From NCBI GenBank assembly GCA_002633025.1, contig NMRB01000401.1, positions 270,681 through 334,680 of the forward strand: DNA of 64,000 nucleotides, in the 5' to 3' direction. Source of the stretch: Notospermus geniculatus (Eukaryota > Nemertea > Pilidiophora > Heteronemertea > Lineidae). Shown here one piece after another: positions 1 through 10,755 of this stretch (its first letter is position 1; the number at the start of each line of letters is the position of its first letter). The translations under genes were made by a program, and so were the position numbers. The notes beneath the pieces are model-generated. The model ran no database searches and had not been told where the DNA came from. It saw only the letters and a list, made by a program, of their open reading frames with translations.

Positions 1-622
1 ACCTATAAATCGCCAAAATCGCCTATAAATGAACCGAGTACTATTTGGCAGCCTTAGGAAGTGAGAAGTGGTCCACTGTTAATTTCAAACTGCTGTGGAT
101 TTGTACGATTCACTTGTGAAGATTTGGTGAGTGCTCTTTTCCATCTGCCAGTTACAGCATGTGGTTACACACTACATAAATCCCCGTGCTTAATTACCCC
201 GGGGATTTTGCAGTTACACCTATAAATCGCCAAGTCTAAATAGATCCGTGTCTGAAATCCCCGTGCTTATTAGCCCCAGCAAGCTTGAAGATCGAGGCTA
301 CGCCGGGGCTATTTTAGACAAGGGTATTTTATGTAGTGTAACCGCGAAATCCCCGTGTCTGCTTGTAGTTCCAAGCACCCCAACAGACGGCGATGCAAAT
401 CGATGAGTCATGCGCATGCGTATAGGCTATTTCACGCCTCCAATAGCCACTTGATTAAGGAGAGTTGCCTACATACAGTGGCCCTATCGCTGGGTTATGG
501 AACTTATTACCAATCGCATTTTAAGAAGTGTAACCACTCGCCGTGTCAACGCCGTGTTTTTTTCTGGTTCGGAAAAAAACGTGTCTCAGTGAAAAAGCAC
601 AGGGATTTTAGATAGGTGTAAC
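1..622. repeat. Overlapping GTTACAC-ended inverted repeats
   Basis: GTTACACACTACATA at 164 is answered by TATGTAGTGTAAC ending at 342, and GTTACACCTATAAATCGCC at 212 by ATAGGTGTAAC ending near 622. The window opens with ACCTATAAATCGCC, so the left end of a further copy lies outside. The two arm pairs overlap, which suggests that one element inserted into another. CCCCGTGC/GGGGAT stretches repeat inside. A relative lies at 33330-33547. No protein is encoded; the 86-codon open frame at 355-615 lies inside the repeat. Confidence 0.6.
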
Positions 623-1699
623 TAGGGCTAGTGAGTTCTCTCGAAGCTTTGTCTCACTGGCATGCTGTACGTAGGTCTATTACTTTGATAGGGGCCTACT
701 GCTCTGTTGGGGCCAATTTTCTGAGATTTGTTAAGATGAACACCCAACCCAAGGTGGGATTAATTCTGTCGCCATCCCACAGATTAGCATTTGCCCTCAG
801 CTGCTAAAGGTGTGATGTGCAAATTTCACGTTAACTAGACCCATGGTTACTGTACACTTACAGACACTCCTCCACAGATTTCACAGTCTTCTTATAATGG
901 AATAGTAGTTGTACGCTTTCCTCTTGTTACACTTATTTATTCTCAACCTAAAAAGGTGGTACATTCGTGTGTATCAATGCATGGATTCTCTGTCAAAGTA
1001 ACAGTGAAATTCTAAGCGACAAGCTACCTTTTCTGGTTTGGATTTTAGAATTTTCTGTTGTTTTCACAGTTCTAGGATGGGAGATTGGTGGGAAAACCGT
1101 GCATGCTTCTTGCTTCTAGCTCATTATCTTGCCTACTGCGTGGATGATCTTCTTGGAATACAGCCTACTACGTCATTTCTTTTGTGCGGAACAAACAAGA
1201 TGTTGTAGGAAGCTACCACCATCCATGAATTTTTTACGAGATAGAGTTTAATGGATGTCTTGCGTTGTTTAGGATCATTACTGCTTCATTCAGTCACAAG
1301 GATTTCATTGCTGTCGTAATTTGAGCGATTTGTGGATAATTTAGCACTTCGCAGGTACGTTTTGTTGAAGTCAGTGGAAAGAATAATGTGTTGCGTAGTT
1401 GTCATCCTCCATGATGGGTCAGATTGACTTTCAAAATCCGAGGTTTTCTGGTCTTGCAAGTTTGATCAGATGACAAAGTGATTTGTACATGTAGGTGTTG
1501 GCGTTATCTTGGTGATGACGTGTGGTGAACAAAGTAGTATACCGTAAACTCGAAAATGATAGCATCCATTTATTTTCAGAATAATCTTTAGGCCTAGGCC
1601 ATAGGGCAAAAGTGTACTGAATATTAAAGGCACAGAACGCCCTGCAGTTACAGTACACTGCACATGTCTCCACAGAACAGTATACCCAGTTGTCGTTCT
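623..1699. other. Unannotated intergenic stretch
   Basis: I see no gene, tandem repeat or long inverted repeat here. The overlapping minus-strand frames at 1431-1673 are short and have no family resemblance. Confidence 0.5.
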
Positions 1700-1857
1700 A
1701 AAGCGGCCTATCGACGTGCAATATTATTGCACAATATGAGGATCAAAATGGGCAATATTATTGCCAATCTTTCTTCCATCCATTATGCCAGAGGCACATG
1801 ACACCCATTTTGGGCCACATATTGTGCAATAATATTGTGACGTGGAAAAACCGCTTA
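1700..1857. mobile_element. Foldback element with CAATATTATTGCACAATATG arms
   Basis: The arms AAAGCGGCC...CAATATTATTGCACAATATG and CATATTGTGCAATAATATTG...CCGCTT are inverted complements around a short spacer. A second copy lies at 30662-30808, in the opposite orientation. Non-autonomous and non-coding. Confidence 0.75.
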
Positions 1858-1925
1858 CGCAAAATCGCTGAAGTGAATGGTCCACTTTGCAAAATTGTAT
1901 TTGTGGTATGTTTCTCCACTGACTT

Positions 1926-1986
1926 ATTAGCTCACCTCTGTGAGGTGAGCTTCTCTCATGGTGTGTTGTCCGTCGTCCGTCGTCGT

Positions 1987-2018
<32 letters not shown>

Positions 2019-2880
2019 CGTCGTCGTCGTTAACAGGGGTGGCACGTTTCTAAACCGCTTGGGATAGAAACTTGAAATTTGGTGTACAGGTAGCCTATGG
2101 TGAAAAGTATCTCTCGGCCGAAACTTAGCGCTGCCAGTTTTACACTCTGGCCTGTAGGGGGCGCTTTGTGAAAACCTTCTTTTGGCCATATCTCCTGAAC
2201 GCTGCTAGCTAGAACCACGAAACTTTTATGGTGGGTTCCTCTGATGAGGCTACATCACATAAATCCCGGGTTTTTGATTTGACCTACTTTTCAAGGTCAC
2301 GGAGGTCAAAGTTCATAATTCCAGTTTTTGGTGGCACGTTTCTAAACCGCTTGGCTTAGAAGCTTGAAATTTGGTGTACAGGTAGCCTATGGTAAAAACT
2401 ATCTCTGGACCGAAACTTAGCGCTGCCAGTTTTACACTCTGGCCTGTAGGGGGCGCTTTGTGAAAACCTTCTTTTGCCCGTATCTCCTGAATGCTGCTAG
2501 CTAGAACCATGAAACTTTTATGGTGGGTTCCTCTAATGAGACTACATCACGTAAATCCTGGGTTTTTGATTTGGCCCACTTTTCAAGGTCACAGAGGTCA
2601 AAGTTCAAAATCCAATGTTTGGTGGCACATTTCGTGGCTATTTATTTGACATAGAGAGTTTTGATTTGGCATGAAGATATAGCTAGGCACCGTCTACAAG
2701 TGCACCAAATTTTGACCCAATCGGACTTCAAATATGGCCGCTAGGAAGCCATCTTGAAAAAAGGACTTTGACCCACATCTCATACATGTCAAAAGTAGGA
2801 GTAAGTTGGATGTTATAACACAGGAAAGTGGTTTGCTCACACCACTAACCCCTTCTGACGGTCTTCGACTGAGTTTATGT
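1926..2880. repeat. GCTCACC...GGTGAGC family repeat with two internal copies
   Basis: It starts with a short hairpin, GCTCACCTCTGTGAGGTGAGC, runs through a CGT/GTC trinucleotide tract (about 1967-2030), then two tandem copies of about 293 bp (2038-2330 and 2331-2625) carrying GGTGGCACGTTTCTAAACCG and CTGTAGGGGGCGCTTTG. The tail has AAGGTCACNGAGGTCAAAGTTC. The same family recurs at 3653-5060 and, in part, at 46105-46450. The aspartate or serine runs encoded at 1956-2067 come from the trinucleotide tract and are not a gene. Confidence 0.7.
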
Positions 2881-3652
2881 CATTGATTAAATTATTGCTG
2901 GTCAGATGAAATAAGCTTTACATGTATCTTGTCTGTACTGATTCTTCATCATTCACCATGAGTGTCACAGTTTTACTTCACCATAGACTTATCACAGAGG
3001 TGAGCACAATGGCCCTGGCCATTTCATTACATAACTGTACATGCATTGCACCTTCTATCCCCACTGCCAACATTTGTAAAAGAATGGGCCATTTTGTGTG
3101 GGAATAAGCGTTCTGGCTTACCATCAGTGCCATCTACACAAGGATGTGATCACAACACTGGCATCTGAGGCGCCAGCAGTCAGAATATTTGTGAAAAAAA
3201 AGGGATATAACGCAGCCGTGTTAGCCAGGTCGTGTTCGTCATAAGCCATACATTTATGATTGACCTGACTCTACAAATCACACCGTTCAACTGGAGAGCA
3301 CATTTCCTCAACCAATTATTCCTTCAGCAAGTCACGTTCAATTCAGCCTTAATCAACTGATAGCTGATGAAGAAACGTGGAGCAGCCACTGTCAATTCCA
3401 GTTTTGCTGCATCCAGTTGCAGCGAAATTAGATCATTTTCTCCCCGTGGACCTGAGGAGTTTGCTAAATGTTTGATGAGTAGAGATATCCCTGAAGAACG
3501 GCCTTATCAAGGAAATTAAGTCATTATGTGCTCTGCATGCATTCCGCTATAACATCATGTGACATATTGGTATAACAACTTTTCGCACCTACGGTGTGTG
3601 TGAGCCGTTAGCAGTCCTGATCCAGAGGTATGGCAGTGACGTCCTCTATTTT
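2881..3652. other. Unannotated intergenic stretch
   Basis: No coding or repeat structure recognised. Confidence 0.4.
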
Positions 3653-3907
3653 TAGCTCACCTGGGGTGAGCTCTTACGATGGTGCCGTCGTCCGTTAGCG
3701 TGGAACATATTGTAACCGCTGGGGCTATTGATCTGAAACTTTGTACAGTTATACCTCTAGATCAGATGACCCCCATGGTACTAAGTTTTGGTCCAATTTG
3801 ATTCTTGGTTTGGCCACCAGGTGGCCAAAACTGAAAAGACAAAAAGTGCAATAACTCCTGAACTAATGACTGGATCTTCTCCAAATTTTTATTATAGGTG
3901 TATCTAA

Positions 3908-4557
3908 CAGACTGGGCCGTCACGCGGTACCGTGATTCACGCTTTACCGTGAAATCCGTGGTGAAAAGAGGAAGTGGATCGAATGTGGCGCAACCGCACA
4001 ACTGCTCGCTGAGCATGGTGGGAATGGTGGTCGCGCTGCAGCGTGATATCAAGTGGCAGTTAAAGTCAACGTTTACAATGGTTTACTTGTGGAGATTACA
4101 ACAACAATCGCGGCTAACCGAGACCATCCAAAGATAAGAGACTTTAGCACGTCTGATTTCAAAAAAGCGTCAATTGTTTTAAAAAAGCGTCATTTTGAAA
4201 TGACATGTCCAAATGCAATCTCTATCATCTAATCTACATACCTGAACTGAATTTGAAGCTCTGCAGGCATTTGTGGCGCCGAAAATGGCATATAATGCAG
4301 GTAGGCATGGCAGGCCTGCCATTAGGTAAATTTCGGTCTAAAATTGCCTGTAAAATCTTTAAACCTGAGTACGACAGAGTGAATTCTTGCTTGTTTATTG
4401 ACGAACATTGTATAAGTTTACGGTGAGAAGTTTCCGTCCCCTCCACGCAGGATTTATAGGTGTTTTCTGCCAAAAGGAATATTCGGTCATTTCGCGGTTT
4501 GGCGCGACAAAGTCACGTGCACTTATCGACCACGGTACTGCGTGACGGCCCAGTCTG
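3908..4557. mobile_element. 650-bp CAGACTGGGCC TIR element
   Basis: The terminal inverted repeats, starting CAGACTGGGCCGTCACGC, match at 26 of 27 positions with the far end, which finishes ...GACGGCCCAGTCTG. A 5-bp target duplication, TCTAA, sits at 3903-3907 and 4558-4562. The uninterrupted sequence TATATCTAATGAGGATACAT in the related repeat at 46200 is the paralogous empty site. No transposase frame is visible, so the element is non-autonomous. Confidence 0.85.
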
Positions 4558-4628
4558 TCTAATGAGGATATATGACACATGGAACAGGTTTTTGATTTGG
4601 CCTACTTTTCAAGGCCATGGAGGTCAAA

Positions 4629-5014
4629 CAGGGTTCCCGCGGCTCTTGAAAACCATTGAAAATCTTTGAATTTTCAAAGATTGTTTTCCATGTCTGGAAA
4701 GTCATGGAATTAATGTGATTTGCTTATAAAGTCAGTGAAAACCATGGAATTTTGACTTTTTGTGTATAAAAAAACTTGATTGCCCTTATTTCTGCACTTA
4801 GCTAAAAAACTTCCCCGACTCCCGGCCTGAGGTGTCCGCCTGATGGCAGCGTGCTTCCCGTGCCTCATGCATCAACTAAACATTCTTGTGGGCACAGCGT
4901 CGCCACCACTACGGGATGATGCTATGTTTGACGTCTTGGAATTTCAAAATTTTTGCCATGGAAAGTCATTGAAAGATCATGGAATTTTACTCAGGAAAAG
5001 GTGCAGGAACCCTG
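4629..5014. mobile_element. 386-bp CAGGGTTC TIR element
   Basis: It begins CAGGGTTCCCGCG and ends CAGGAACCCTG, with target duplication TCAAA at 4624-4628 and 5015-5019. The interior is rich in the motif GAAAACCATTGAAA and its variants. It shares ends with the element at 19876-20600. It sits inside a GAGGTCAAAGTT motif that is intact in the sister repeat near 2604. Non-coding. Confidence 0.8.
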
Positions 5015-5311
5015 TCAAAGTTAAAAATTTTGCCATTTGGTTGGCACGTTTCCTGGTTATTTGACCTAGTATCTTCCAACTAATAGTGAGATCGTGTATC
5101 ACACTTTGACTTAAGTATGTTTATGAATATGGTCCCTGGTTGCCTCTCCTGGTGGTGCTGGATGTTTCTAGTGATACACAACAAATACAGATGTACAAAA
5201 GTGATGTTCGCTTGTCATATTCCATTGTCTAATTTCAAGCAAGATCCAGAGTGATAGGAACGTGGGAAGGATGGTTTTTGGTTGGTTCCTGTGGGTGAAA
5301 AGTGGCAGAAG

Positions 5312-5365
5312 TACCACTGCCCACACCCGTCAGCTGATGACAGCTGTCGGGTGTGGGCAGTGGTA
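5312..5365. repeat. Hairpin, TACCACTGCCCACACCCG arms
   Basis: Perfect 18-bp arms at 5312-5329 and 5348-5365 around an 18-bp loop that contains CAGCTGATGACAGCTG. Confidence 0.8.
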
Positions 5366-5565
5366 TAAGTATTTAGGGATTTAAAATGGCCGTTTTGCCA
5401 CGCCGCAGTGCAGTGTGCCACTTCACTGTGGTGACTGCTAACTGCTCCCTGTCAACAGCACAATACATTACAACAGGCCGAGGGCATCAATGCGTTGCCC
5501 TAATATGTGATCCATTGTCGTTGCCTTGCCATGTCGAATAAAAGGACACATGTGTAGTACGAAGC

Positions 5566-5755
5566 TTACGAAGCGTAACACGCACAAACCTCAATAGGGC
5601 AACACTCGCCTCGTGGTACAATGTGGTAGGTCTGGCAACGTGGGCAATCTTCGTTGAGGCGATCATGACGATACACATATACACCGGCGAACTTCGGAAA
5701 CGTTCGGTGATAAATAACCTTTGACCCGATGACGTTGCAATAAAATTCTCCCAAC
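5566..5755 (-). CDS. Possible cysteine-rich terminal exon, unassigned
   Basis: On the minus strand a GGCTGTTTTAG acceptor-like site (AG at 5757-5756) precedes about 62 codons ending at a stop at 5566. The C-terminal part has a CPRC pair followed by a GECCP-x3-CAC cluster, reminiscent of the end of von Willebrand factor type C-like modules. An overlapping frame (5487-5828, 113 codons) has no such pattern. No upstream exon was found and the flanks look repetitive. It could equally be chance or a decayed transposon frame. Confidence 0.15.
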
Positions 5756-6297
5756 CTAAAACAGCCTCAAAGTTATAATCCGTAACACTTTTCAACGGTC
5801 TACCCGACTTGGACACTCCAAAATACACTTGTCCGGCCCTCCATAAACAAAATCCGCCTTCACACCGCGTAACGCCGGCATATTGGGTAAATTTATCACA
5901 TTTCGCCTGAGCCCGTCTCTGAGGTGGAATGAGAGTGAGTGACCCGTGGTATTGATCAGTAGCGCTTCGCGCGTTTGCCGCTACGCGGCGTTCAGGGTCC
6001 TTGCGTCGAGTTTGCCTTTAATGACTTGGTCGATCTTAGAGCGCATCATGTCTCACAAAAGCCCAAAGGACAACCGTTCTCTGAGAGATGGGGTTACATA
6101 TTCTGATAACAATGTTACCACTTGAATAAATTCAATAAGAGGCTCCGCTTAGACGAACTGGAGAGATGTCAAGGCATTGAAAAAGAAATTCAACGATTCT
6201 TTTCCGTAGGAAAAAATATGACAATAATATGAATCTTAGCACTTTCTATGTTGTTTTTGCTGTCTCAAAGTGCTTCTTTACGTTACCCCAGTCTCTC

Positions 6298-6534
6298 CAG
6301 GACCGGTATTCATAAAACTACATGTACTTAAGTCAAAGCAGACCGAAGATACACACTCTTAAGTAAAGTGGTCCGAACAAGTGGAATTCAATATGCTCCT
6401 TAAGTTACAAGTGTGGACCACTCATAATCACCCTTATAATTGAGACACGTCGAAGGCAAAGTCTCACCTAACTCAGTGGACTACACTTGACTTAAGAGGT
6501 CTTAAGATAAGAAGTTTTATGAATACCGGTCCTG
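6298..6534. mobile_element. 237-bp foldback, CAGGACCGGTATTCATAAAA ends
   Basis: The left end CAGGACCGGTATTCATAAAA is mirrored by TTTTATGAATACCGGTCCTG at the right end, a perfect 20-bp match. No target duplication is obvious. The interior has several ACTTAAG motifs in both orientations. Confidence 0.8.
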
Positions 6535-6711
6535 AACCCTTCCTGGGGCACTCACGGAGCAACTCGATCATTCACCACTCACTTGATGTTTCAGGCTGGT
6601 TGAGAATGGAAGCTTGGTCAGGAATTGAATCTGACCTCACGAGTCTCAAGTCCTACGCTCAATCACTCTGCTACTACAGCGAACAACAAATCAGTTTTCT
6701 GCTGGTTGTCA

Positions 6712-7035
6712 TTTCAAAAGTTGGTTGTGTGCGTCAAATGAGGACAACCTGAATTTCAAAAGTTGGTTGTGCACATCAAGTGAGGACAACCTGAATTTCA
6801 AAAGTTGGTTGTCCACATCAAATGAGGACAACCTGAATTTCAAAAGTTGGTTGTCCACGTCAAATGAGGACAACCTGAATTTCAAAAGTTGGTTGTGCAC
6901 ATCAAATGAGGACAATCTGAATTTCAAAAGTTGGTTGGGAACATCAAGTGAGGACAACCTGAATTTCAAAAGTTGGTTGTGCACATGAAATGAGGACAAC
7001 CTGAATTTTAAAAGTTGGTTGTCCACATCAAATGA
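6712..7035. repeat. 42-bp minisatellite, about 8 copies
   Basis: The unit contains GACAACCTGAATTTCAAAAG and TTGGTTGTCCACATCAAATGA. Because 42 is a multiple of three, frames stay open on both strands (87 codons plus, 105 codons minus) and read as 14-residue repeats. The unit has GACAACC at one end and GGTTGTC at the other, so it can fold on itself. I regard the open frames as a by-product. Confidence 0.9.
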
Positions 7036-7956
7036 TGACTATCCGTAGGTCTAGATGTCAGAATACGTCAACATTTTACGATAAAGTGGGCTCTCTCCGC
7101 AGTTGTCCACAGAGAACTGACTGGGAAAATGACTTGTCTGTTCTGGAAAATCAGTTGTCGTGGGCGCCCGGACAACTGATTTGTCGTTGACTGTTCCACA
7201 CTCTCAAGAATCCCTTGACCTTGGGCGACGAAAGTCCCAGCACTTCAGATGCCGTCAGGACCATTTGCCACTGCTCAACACAAATCATCCAGTAATGCAG
7301 ATCCTAAGAAATTTTTGTCGGCCTACCCAAACTTTTTCGGATCATTCCGGATGATTGCATCAGCTAATGACCGTGTTGAAGAATCATGCAATGATCTCAT
7401 CCAATCAACGAGCCATAATGAGATGATGTCATCGATCGCTGATGTCGGCGTGAAGCGGTGGAATTGAATTTAGAGATGCGAGATCAGGGGAGCTTCAATG
7501 ATGCAGAATCGATGACTTCAGATCGATCGTGTCCATTTGGTAGTCTTGTACATTTATTTCATTAAGGCCATTAACGTAATGTAATACGGTGTTATGTGGC
7601 CCCCATAGATCACTGGTAAGGTGAGCATTTCTGCAAAGAAGCAAAAATTTGAAGCACATCGATACTGCGATCACCAATGACAGAATATGCCCCGCTCAAC
7701 ATAGTTGAGTAGGGCATGTTCTCTGAGTTTCCATGTCGGTTGCACCTTTGCACTCTGCTGGGCCATATGGGATTCACCATCCCAGACTCTTCACATCCAT
7801 TGCATGAGAACGTGATCTGTGGTGCATTGTCCCTTTTGCCTTTGTAAGGGCAAGTCGAAGTGAGGAACATGCGTAGCTTGAGATGGCCTGTTCCATACTC
7901 ACCAGGGCCAAGCGCGGTTAAGGGCTTCGGCCCTGATGGAAAAAATCAAATACAAC
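7036..7956. other. Unannotated intergenic stretch
   Basis: Contains short inverted pieces (AACTGATTTGTC/ GACAACTGATT near 7150) but no recognised gene or element. Confidence 0.4.
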
Positions 7957-8247
7957 TGGGGCGTATTAGAATCCTCGTTCTTGACAACACTCTTGCTGAC
8001 CTAGTTCATCGAGGTGCTGACTCAACTCGAGAACAGCAGTTTCGAACGCCAAGAACACAACCTGAGTCGGGCGGAGAACCATTCTCCTCGTTCCCCACAC
8101 TCAGCGGAGGGTTGAGAAGAACATGTTCTTTGCCCGAGTCCGGTTGCGTTCACGGCGTTCGAGACTGCCATTCTCGAGTTGAGTCAGCAACTACATGAAC
8201 TGGGTCAACACGAGTGTTGTCAAGAACGGGGATTCGAATACGCCCCC
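7957..8247. mobile_element. Foldback element, GGGGCGTATTAGAATCC arms
   Basis: Imperfect palindrome of about 290 bp. The arms run from GGGGCGTATTAGAATCC to GGGGATTCGAATACGCCCC and include inverted CTCAACTCGAGAAC and CGAACGCC blocks. The full relative is at 29871-30154. Non-coding. Confidence 0.8.
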
Positions 8248-9069
8248 GATGTCTCCACTGTGAAGCTTAGGGTTTGAAATTAGTGAACAAGCTAAAACTT
8301 GTTTTTTCTTCCACAAGAACCCTGACATTTGAGTTTAATGGCGATCATAAAAAGGTTTTGAGAAGCAAGTAATCTTCTTACTCTAGGCAGATTCTCCCAC
8401 CTGTCTCTACACATTAAAAGTTTGACATGTTACCAATATCTTCAGAAACTTACCGAACATAAGATTTTTGAAGCCTTTCAAACATTGCTGCAGGCGATTT
8501 TGTTATCAAAATTCGAGCACCGCAGTCTTGCCTGGTGCGTGTCATCAAATTATCGTCATTGCTGCCAAGAGACGGGAAAATCTACCTCCATTTTCGTGTC
8601 ACTTTTCGAGAACGCGGTTTCCCCGAAGCGGTTTTGAAAAGTAAACACGCGGATTGATTTTTCGTCAGGAAGCTGCCGATGTTTGTGTCGTAATCTTCAT
8701 CTTTTTGAAGGTACTCTGATGTGAAGTGGAAAAATATTTGATAAAGATATCCTGGCATTTAATGAGATTTCAATGCGGATGCTTTTTCAAGCTTTCGAAG
8801 TTGTCAGAATATGGTCTGCCGGAGTGACGTGGTGGAAACATTGGAATTCTCATTGAAACCCCTGTCCAACTTATGTCACTTGATGCATTGCAACGTTATG
8901 AAACATCATGAAGTGTGGACACTTTGGCAACTTGAGGCAAGTGGTACGATTGAATGCATTGAGACTGGAAGAATGTTATGAAGATATCGTGGCATCTGAA
9001 GAAAATCTCGATGTGAACTTAAAGCCTATCCAACATAGAGCACAAAAAACGACACACAAAAAAATGATG
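8248..9069. other. Unannotated intergenic stretch
   Basis: Nothing recognised. The short open frames at 8422 and 8908 show no family signature. Confidence 0.4.
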
Positions 9070-9138
9070 GTAAACATAAGTCGTCTCCAAACTTTGCAAA
9101 TTTTCAACCCCAATCGGGGTCTTCCTCAGGCACTTTCT
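9070..9138 (-). repeat. Hammerhead-like dispersed repeat, minus-strand copy
   Basis: On the minus strand: CTGAGGA (9129-9123), a GACCCC/GGGGTT hairpin, then GAAA and ATTTGCAAAGTTTGGAGACG. It is followed by the family tail with CACACAAAAAA and ATGATGGTAAACATAAG. Other copies are near 17376, 17495, 24121-24755, 48795 and 50505. Confidence 0.6.
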
Positions 9139-9140
9139 TA

Positions 9141-9606
9141 AAGCCTAGTGTACATCACACTATATATAGCGACTGGTGAAAACTAGTCACCACTGAGCTA
9201 CTGGCACTTGGGAGGATCTAGCTGGAACTGGAGGTGAAGGGTCAGTCGCCAGAAACGGTCGATGTACGCACCCTTGCGACTCCCTGGAACTGAGATTTTG
9301 CCAGTCGCTGCGAGTTTCTAGCGACTGGTTGTACCCAGTTTCATTCAGTTGCAGCGATGTACCCGGGCTTGCTACTGATCGGTGCCAGTTTTCTGAACGA
9401 AACCTACTCTCGTCAAGTCTCAACGCCTCGAATGTTACCTGAGTTACTGCCAGTCGCAAGTGCAATGTACACGGTCAGGACATTTCGACTGATTGGATCC
9501 TCCTAGTTTTACAGAGTTGCTGAATTTGCGACGTGCGCGGAGCCCCATCACCAGCGACTGATCAGATCAGTTACTTCCAGTCGCAAGTGTGATGTACACG
9601 TGGCTT
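9141..9606. mobile_element. 466-bp TIR element with TA target site
   Basis: The left end TA-AAGCCTAGTGTACATCACACT and the right end AGTGTGATGTACACGTGGCTT-TA are inverted copies with three differences; TA flanks both sides. The interior has many CGACTGG/CCAGTCGC motifs in both orientations. A related end fragment lies at 13135-13215. Tc1/mariner-like insertion preference is inferred from the TA flank. Confidence 0.7.
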
Positions 9607-9889
9607 TAGGTTTTAGGCCAGTGACAGAGTTCGCTACATTGTTCAAGCATCGAAAGTGCTCAGTTTTCATCCCAGAGGTTTCCATACAAAAGATGTTTTG
9701 CTGTATCCACTTTCGCTAATGGGAAATCAATGTCTGCTAATTGTTGTACATCGTAAAATCCTGAATGAGCTCAGTTTCATGACTCATATAGTCGGTAAAC
9801 CTTGCTAACACATGCTGCTAATAGCTACCATCTACGTGTATAGTGCAAGAGTGTGATTTTAGTGGCTGTGAAAGTCATTAGTGATTGTC

Positions 9890-10335
9890 TCAGGAATTAG
9901 TAAGCTATGGGACCATGGCTTGAGGACTACTGGCTACATCTCTGATGCCACTGCACGTCCATTTTCTGTTTGTACGTGTCGTACAAACAGAAAATGGACC
10001 TGCAGTGGCAATGTCATTTTGAGTCACTGGACATCATATCAACAGGGGTCCACACTTAGTCAGAACGATGTAGGCTGTGGTGCGATGGCTTATGGACCAT
10101 TGGCTAAGTCACTGATGAGACAGTCTTCCTATGGACCAAAGGCCACGTCATTTGGAGTCACTGAATATGTCAACAGGGGTCCATCCATGGTCCATCAGAA
10201 TGACTAGGCTGAGGGGACGATTGCTTATGGACCATTGACTCCAAATATATGTGCATCCTGATTAGACAGTCCAACAAAGGACCAATGGCCACGTCGTTAC
10301 GAGTCACTGGACATATCAACAGGGGTCCATGCTGA
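9890..10335. repeat. Three degenerate direct repeats of about 150 bp
   Basis: GAGTCACTGGACAT, CAACAGGGGTCCA and TTATGGACCATTG recur in the same order three times. A perfect palindrome based on GTCCATTTTCTGTTTGTACG lies at 9957-9999 within the first unit and extends imperfectly to about 9950-10007. Confidence 0.65.
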
Positions 10336-10623
10336 TGTAATAACTACATCCTGGTCACTTTTACTGATGGACAGTGGACCTTCATAATCTCACAGATTGC
10401 ATTCGATTTAAGGTTCATGGAACATTGCTCAATTTGGACCTGATTTTTTACATGCGATTTTAGTATTTCCTCAAGCTGATAACAGTTAACACGTCCAAAT
10501 TGCTTTTATCACGACTTGAATATCTGTACTTATTTCATCAATTTTGAACAGAGTTGCTTAGTGTCTTAATTTTGTGGAGAATATTTCATCAATATTAAGG
10601 ATTCCATCAGTAGGTGAGTGAAT
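10336..10623. other. AT-rich stretch, nothing recognised
   Basis: No gene or repeat seen. Confidence 0.4.
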
Positions 10624-10755
10624 CAGGCGGAAACATTGAAATCTGCCGTGAATTTCAATGATTTGCTCCAAATTTCATAATTTCACGGTCAAATTTTTCC
10701 AGATTTGTTGCCCGAAAGGGGCGCGTGCCAGGTACGCCCCCCATATCTGCGCCTG
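10624..10755. mobile_element. Shortened CAGGCGCGGATCC-family element
   Basis: It starts CAGGCGGAAACATTGAAATC and ends CTGCGCCTG. The interior CGTGAATTTCAATG and AATTTCACGGTC match the fuller copy at 44439-44614. The left end has lost the GGATCC part and no target duplication is visible. Confidence 0.6.

Larger units (their letters stand above)
3653..5060. repeat. Second GCTCACC-family copy, split by two insertions
   Basis: The left part (GCTCACCTGGGGTGAGC, GTCGTCCGTTAGCG, TTGGCCACCAGGTGGCCAA) and the right part (TTGATTTGGCCTACTTTTCAAG, GAGGTCAAA, GGCACGTTTC) are one repeat, interrupted by a 650-bp element at 3908 and a 386-bp element at 4629. Removing both restores continuity with the relatives at 1926 and 46105. 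Confidence 0.7.

Noticed and set aside
1956-2189. Poly-aspartate or poly-serine proteins near 2 kb
   Set aside because: Produced by the CGT/GTC trinucleotide tract inside a repeat.
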